DNA of 22,792 nt from Actinomortierella ambigua (Eukaryota; Mortierellomycota; Mortierellomycetes; Mortierellales; Mortierellaceae). The notes under the pieces are model-generated. The model was not told the origin of the DNA, did not search any database, and saw only the letters and a program-made list of their open reading frames with translations. Shown here one piece after another: positions 17,313 through 22,792 of this stretch (position 1 is its first letter; each line of letters starts with the position of its first letter). Both the position numbers and the translations under genes were made by a program. Where the stretch lies: positions 1 to 22,792 of the forward strand of contig JAAAJB010000559.1 in the NCBI GenBank assembly GCA_016098155.1, written 5' to 3'.

Positions 17313-20300
17313 ATGGCTCGCAACGACAGAGAACCCTCCGATTCGGAGGACGACCTTCAGCACGAGCTCCAACAGCCACAGCAACCGCAGGATGTACAGC
17401 CAGTCAAGCGGAAGCGCCTTACTCAGGCCTGCGACCCTTGTCGCAAGAAGAAAATTAAGTGTGGTATGTATCACCGTCTTTTCTTTCGCTCTGTTCTATA
17501 TTTTACCTCTATTTTTCCCAGGTTGTTCCTTCTACATCTTGTTTTGTTGTTGCTGCCGTTGCTGTTGTTGCTTTTTGGGCGTATCGCACCGAGAAGAGGT
17601 ACTCTGAAGTGTCTCTGAGTTTTGTTCGTTTGGGTGTCAGGGCGTTTGTTGGGAGATAGCTTTTTTTTTTCTGACATGCATGATTACCATTTTTCTCCGC
17701 CATCAAAGTGTGGGGCTCAATTATGATACATTGTCACTCACAGACACCTTTTTTATTTCCCTCTCTCACTTTTTTTTCTCCACTGAACATTCTATACACT
17801 ACCGCTTCCATTGGATACGCTCGGGACACGTTACGTTGGGGGGGCTGTTTTCCATCTCGCTCTGCGCCGTTTACCCCGTCTTGCGTGCGCCGTTGATTTT
17901 TTTTTCCCAAATTCGGTTCGGGGTTTGCTAACGGAAATCGTCACTGATGGACTATCAATTCTAGACGGCAACAAACCCAGCTGTGCAAACTGCGCAAAAC
18001 TCGATCTCAACTGCACGTATCTGCCCAGCATGAAAAAGCGTGGACCACGTCAGGGATATATCGAGCTACTGGAGAAGCGACTGGACAAGATGGAGCAATT
18101 GCTGCAGCAAAAATCTAATGGTACTTCACTCCCTGAAGATCCAGAACTGATGAATCACAGGGCGCTCTATGCCAATCGGCCGAGGAGGAAATCCACCTCG
18201 CCTGGTAGTGATGACGAGCACGGTGGAGGGGGCATTGGTGGTGGAGGCAGGGGAGGCGGCACCAGCGGTGGTGGCGATGCTGGTGGCGGTGGCGCAGGGG
18301 ATGGATCAGGACAGGACGACCCGATGGACGGGATTTTTCTTGGCAAGTCATCGGGATACTCACACCTAGAGTACCGCAAGTTCTTCAAGGCGGATCCTCA
18401 GGACGACACAATCTCGGGCAAAGCCAAGTTCAAGTCGCAGTCGATCCCTGGACCACAGGACAACTTTCTCGCCTATCCATTCTTCTCTATGCACGACGCC
18501 GTCTTGCGCAAGGATATTCAGGATCATCTGGTCGAGCTCTTCTTCGACTCTGTCTACTATCAGATCCCCATCTTCCACCCTTCGTCCTTCATGAAACAGT
18601 ACCGTGAGAACAAAGTACCTGCCACTTTGCTCAACGGTATCTGTGCAGCAGTTGCACGATTTTCCGACCACCCAGAGATCAAAACCACGCCCGCCTTCCT
18701 GGCAGGCGAACCCTTTGCGCGCAACCTGCGCGCCATGCTCAGCGAGGCAATCGATATGCCGTCTGTATCAACAGTGCAGTCACTCTTGCTTTTATCCATG
18801 TACGAATACGGGGCCGCTCGCGGTCCTCGAGCCTGGATGTTTGGTGGCATGGCGATCCGGATGGCCATCGAGTTGGGTCTGAATCGCGAGGACAGCAATT
18901 CATATCTACAGAACAAGGGTGATTGGGTGATGCGCGAGGCGAGGCGTCGGACCTTTTGGGCTTGCTTCATGGTCGACGTGTTGGCCTCGTCATCCTCTGG
19001 ACGGCCACGCTCACTAGATGAGCGCGATTGCGAAGTGTTACTGCCGAGCGAGGACCACGACTGGTGTGCTGAGCGACCAGTGCACACAGTCATGCTGGAG
19101 GATAGTAGTGGCACTGATGGCGACTCGGACGATGACGAGGATGAGGATGAGGATGAGGACGAGGATGAGGAGGATGAAGAGGATGAGGTGGATGACTTTG
19201 AGGAGGCCACTTACGACAGTACCTTTTCTCGGTCGTCCAAGGGCAAGAACAAGGGCAAGGACAAAGACATGGGCAAAGGCAGTGACAGGGAGATGGCCGA
19301 TGGCGTTGATGAGGACGATACCAACGGGCACAGGCATGGACACACTTCAGCCACTTTAAACGATGGAGACAACGATGAAAATCAGTCGACAGGAGGCAAA
19401 AAGGCTGGCCTGAGCTCGTTTGCATACCTGATCCGTGTCATCTCCATCCTCGGCAAAGTGTCCACCTACGTGAATCGACCACGGCCGAAGAAGGCCATTC
19501 CTCCCAACGAGCCCACCTCAGAGTTTGCTTTACTCGACGCCGCGCTGTTAGCATGGAAATCTTCGATCCCGCCCCATCTGGATTCAACAATTGAGAACGG
19601 CAAGCAGATCAGAGACAAGGGCGAGGGCAACCTGCTTATCTTCATGCACGTCCTATATCATACAGCCGTTGTATTGCTTCATCGTCCCATCATGGCTGCC
19701 GACCGTGCAAGGTTTCCGGTCGATTCCAACTTTGTCGACAACTCCATTGAGCGGTGTGCCCATGCCGCTGCAGAGGTTTCCGACGTCTTGGAGTTTATCA
19801 CGTACTACAAGTGCCCACCACGCGTCTTCATCTCGGCATTCTTTGCCTATCCCGTGTTCACCACGGCTACAATGTAAGACTCGGGTCCTGTTGTATTGTG
19901 GATCAGGGGTAGTAGCCGCTACTTTCTAACAATGACTAGCACTCCCCTTTCTCAAATAGTCACATCACCAATGCATTCGCAGCCGAGCCACGCGTTGCAG
20001 CCAAGGCGCGCAAGTGTCTCAGCATCCATGTCAAGATCTTGCAAACGATGAAATCCTACTGGGCAATGGCGGACAAATTCTTCTACATCATTCGCGACTT
20101 GTACTCGATCCAGTCCAAGATCAGCTCCTCCACAGCTGCAGAGGTAATAGTGCCCCAGGTTGTCTCGCATCAACCTCACTCTTTCCAGCGGTCGACCACC
20201 CCACAGCTTCGGAGTGCTCACGACAAGCCAGTACAGACGCGGTCCGAAGTACTCGAGGGTTCACCAATGCCTGGCACAACTATAGGACCACGGTACATTA

Positions 20301-21496
20301 TGACAGACAATGATGCCCCCAAGATGGTTGTCAGCACCAAGCAACAAGCGTCCATTAGTTCATTCCTCAAGACCGACTCTGGTTTAGTGGCACTTTGGCG
20401 GCGAGCAACAGAGATGCAGGTATTGGACGAGCAAGCGAAGGAGAAGAGGCGTCAATCCTTGTCCGATGACAAGGCTGTGATGGATATGCTCAACATGGAC
20501 GAGGAGCAACGCAGGGAGCGCAAGTATAAGGAAGATCGGCCACCCACCGAGGAAGAGAAGAAGCGGATGAACGAGCTCGAGATTCAGGCGATAAACGAGG
20601 AGTTTAGGCGACGTATGCAACAACCACTGCCTAAACAGTTGCCGTCATCGCAGAGCACCCATACAAGTGTGCTGGAGGGGGATTTCAATACATCCGAAAA
20701 GCGACAAAAAGGCGATGATGATGCAAATCAGGTGAGGGTAGCTAAGCAAGCCAAGGTCTCCAAACCCGACCCAAAGGCCAGGAAACCTACAAGCAATACA
20801 AAGAAGAAGACGGGGGCCTCTGCTTCGTCATTCAGCGAGCCAATTTCTTTGCAACCACATTCGTCAATGTCGCCCATGGACACCTACGGTAGCCCTTCAT
20901 CCACATCGTCTCTGTCAACCACGTCGTCTGCCAGCGCACTTGTTGTTCATGAATCAATCTCAAACACCCGACAATTGCAGGAGACCAACTCTTTGTCGTC
21001 TTCGTCATCGTCGACCATGCAGGATATTCAGACAAGCAGTGCAATCCAGCAATCTCAGCAACTCTTCCCGATGCAGCAGCAAGGACCTGGAGCCATGTCA
21101 ATTCCTTCGAGTCTGCCAAACTTTTTGTCTCAATCAGGACAGTCGCCTGTCGAGCAAATCGCCATCGCCACCACCGTCGACATGATCCAAAACGCCAATA
21201 TCATGCGCAAGCACCAACTGCAGCAAGAACAGTTCCGCCAGAATGCCCAGCTGCCCTCACTCGCGTTTGGCCCTGTCCCAAGTACATTCTCTGTCCCCAA
21301 AGGCCCCTCTGCCTCCGGATTCCTCCAAGGTGCTAGCCCAACCCAACAGCAACCACAACAATCACAGAGTTCACAGCAACAACCACAGCAGCACCATCAC
21401 CATCAACAACAGCACCATCAACAGCAACAGCAACAACAGCGGCAGCAGCAACAACAGCAGCAGCAACAACAGCAGCAACAACAACAACAACAGCAA

Positions 21497-21527
<31 letters not shown>

Positions 21528-22486
21528 CGCAACAGTCTTCTAGCATGAACCCTCTACTCGGCCTTCCCCTTGTCTATGGCGGCCAATACACCCAAGGACC
21601 CGACATGCAGTCGAGTTCGAGGTTCATGACTGAACAGGAGCAACAACAGATGATTGCGCAGCCCATGGATTCAGTGTTTGACTTTGCTTTCCCAATGTCG
21701 GATATTAGTTTCCTGTCGTCATCCTTCCAGATGCCTCAGATGCAAGACTCGACTGGCTTCTCGAACCAAAGCTCGACCATGAATCGCATGAATACCCCCA
21801 ACGGCCTTGGGCACCAACAACCACAGCAACAGCAACAGCAACAGCACCAACAACAGCCAACGCTTCCACCACAACAGCAACAACACCAGACTTTCAAACA
21901 ACCTCAGCAACCCCACCAGATACCCGTGTCTAATAGTAGCGGCGTCATGGGCGGCCTCTCTGGCACGGGGGCGTCCTCGCCAATGACAGCCGCAGCAGTT
22001 GCAGCAGTTGCAGGTGCGACGATGAGCGCCACAGCCGGTGCGAGTCCACGCCATCAGCAGCGTCAGCAGCATCCATCAAACGGTGGGAATCTGGGCAACA
22101 TGCAGGGTGCGCCGGGATCAGCGACGAGCAGCATCAGCGATCAGGACTCCATCTCCCCCGGGTTCTCGTCGTTCCTGTCGGATGACACTTTTACGGACCA
22201 CAATATCAGTGCCCAGACGAACAACCTGTTCCGGTACCTGCAGCATCACCACCAGCAACAGCAGCAACAACAAGCTGCACTTGCACAAGACATGCAGTTT
22301 AATCGTCAAAACAGTTTGATTTACGACGACTACTTTGCTTGGAACAACTTGCTCCCAGTCTCTGTGCAGCAACAGCTACAGCAGCAACAACAGCAGCAGC
22401 AGATGATGCCCCAACAACCGCAACAACCGCCACAGCCACAACAGGCTATGAGAAATACTGGAAATCTCAACCCGCCTCATTTTTAA
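17313..22486 (+). CDS. Zn2Cys6 fungal-specific transcription factor, 1528 aa, three exons
   Basis: Exons 17313-17463, 17965-19873 and 19960-22486. Intron 1 is 501 nt (G|GTATGT) and intron 2 is 86 nt (AT|GTAAGA). The DNA-binding domain is a canonical binuclear cluster: Cys40, 43, 50, 57, 60 and 67 (C-x2-C-x6-C-x6-C-x2-C-x6-C), with basic KRKR just before. It is followed by the linker KKRGPRQGYIELLEKRL and a short dimerisation coil (to about 100). A Gly-rich segment is near 135-165. The fungal middle homology (PF04082-like) region starts at about 237 (FFDSVYYQIPIFHPSSF; RAWMFGGMAIRMAIELGLNRE). It is interrupted by an acidic and Lys/Gly-rich insertion at about 428-529, and resumes at LSSFAYLIRVISILGK. 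Exon 3 adds a charged helical segment, then Ser- and Gln-rich sequence with 28 consecutive Gln at 1182-1209, consistent with an activation domain. Class members bind CGG-type half sites. The regulon is unknown. The start is supported by a leader with no other ATG for ~560 nt. Confidence 0.92.
19096..19400 (+). other. Acidic insertion in the transcription factor middle homology region
   Basis: About 100 residues (428-529). It starts with a near-pure Asp/Glu run encoded by GAGGAT-like hexamers at 19120-19205, then a Lys/Gly/Asp segment, then an Asp/His/Asn-rich stretch. Recognisable helical domain sequence lies on both sides. It probably forms a disordered loop. Repeat expansion is a likely origin given the hexamer structure. 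Confidence 0.7.
21344..21534 (+). repeat. CAA/CAG polyglutamine-histidine tract
   Basis: It encodes Gln/His-rich sequence from residue 1149 to about 1212, with an unbroken block of 28 Gln codons at 21443-21526. The 5' part of the block mixes CAA and CAG; the last nine or so codons are pure CAG. Further Gln-rich patches are at 21819-21890, 22242-22270 and 22367-22445. Length polymorphism between strains is expected. Confidence 0.95.
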
Positions 22487-22631
22487 ACTATATAATAGAT
22501 TTTTTTTTTCAACCATTCCATTCGTAGCACATACGATGCATAAACATACTGAATTGATGAGTGAAAAAAAAGTGATATACGTTTTTCTTATTCTGCGTAT
22601 GTAGATCGGAAAAAATAGAGAGGCTAGAGAA
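22487..22631. terminator. Convergent 3' ends
   Basis: 145 bp between two stop codons in tail-to-tail orientation. It is AT-rich, with a T run at 22499-22509 and an A run at 22564-22571 (TTTTTTTT in the minus-strand transcript). The two 3' untranslated regions probably overlap. Confidence 0.4.
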
Positions 22632-22778
22632 TTACAGAAGATCGCCAGAGTCCAGCTTCCGCTTGGCACTCAGGAGCAACTCGATCTGCCATGGCAGTAG
22701 CTGACCCATCTGATCATACTGTCGACAAGCCTCCTGGAATCCATCCACGTCCGCTTGCTCCTCAGCCTTGATGAGTGC
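22632..22778 (-). CDS. Last exon (48 aa) of a partial gene, possibly alpha-SNAP/Sec17-like
   Basis: The exon opens after the acceptor ATTAG at 22783-22779. An in-frame TAG at the acceptor shows the frame does not simply continue upstream. It ends with TAA at 22634-22632. The peptide begins ALIKAEEQADVDGFQEACRQ, continues YDQMGQLLPWQIELLLSAK, and ends RKLDSGDLL. This resembles the C-terminal helices of alpha-SNAP/Sec17, which end with a YD-x-M/hydrophobic-x-L-x-x-W-x-x-x-LL-x-x-K pattern and a terminal acidic-Leu-Leu tail. Sec17 recruits the ATPase Sec18/NSF to SNARE complexes, and the C-terminal leucines stimulate it (family knowledge). The similarity is from memory over a short stretch. The gene continues off the right edge and converges on the transcription factor, 145 bp away. 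Confidence 0.45.
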   Translation of the reverse strand, partial: ALIKAEEQADVDGFQEACRQYDQMGQLLPWQIELLLSAKRKLDSGDLL

Positions 22779-22792
22779 CTAATGCATTAAAA

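Overview
The window looks like nuclear DNA of a filamentous fungus. The signs are a fungus-specific Zn2Cys6 transcription factor, short spliceosomal introns with GTATGT/GTAAGT-type donors in most genes, a complex I subunit with a mitochondrial presequence, and CT-rich leaders. An early-diverging (Mortierella-like) lineage is my inference from gene style only. All gene models were spliced by hand from reading frame, splice signals and family motifs.

Layout: (1) At 1-1200 no protein gene is evident. There is a TATA box, plausible splice sites, and two nearly identical ~85-bp elements that look like intronic C/D-box snoRNAs, so this may be a non-coding snoRNA host gene. (2) 1491-8242 (-) is a five-exon, 1964-residue GRIP-domain golgin (Imh1/golgin type), almost entirely coiled coil. 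(3) 9240-10144 (-) is a five-exon NDUFS6-type subunit of mitochondrial complex I. (4) 10349-11461 (-) and 11911-12949 (-) are tandem PhzF-family genes sharing the same intron position and phase. (5) 13306-14844 (-) is a single-exon, disordered, probably nuclear protein that I do not recognise. (6) 14845-17312 is a 2.5-kb divergent intergenic region full of CT/GA, GT and T tracts, ending in an ATG-free pyrimidine-rich leader. (7) 17313-22486 (+) is a three-exon, 1528-residue Zn2Cys6 transcription factor with an acidic insertion in its middle homology region and a 28-glutamine tract. (8) 22632-22778 (-) is the last exon of a gene that continues off the right edge, possibly alpha-SNAP/Sec17-like.

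The genes do not form an obvious pathway. Five successive minus-strand genes mix secretory, respiratory, metabolic and unknown roles, which is ordinary for a fungal chromosome. The least expected signals are the paired snoRNA-like repeats at the left end, the palindrome upstream of the second PhzF gene, and the unusual architecture of the transcription factor. I found no transposon, tRNA, rRNA or CRISPR array.
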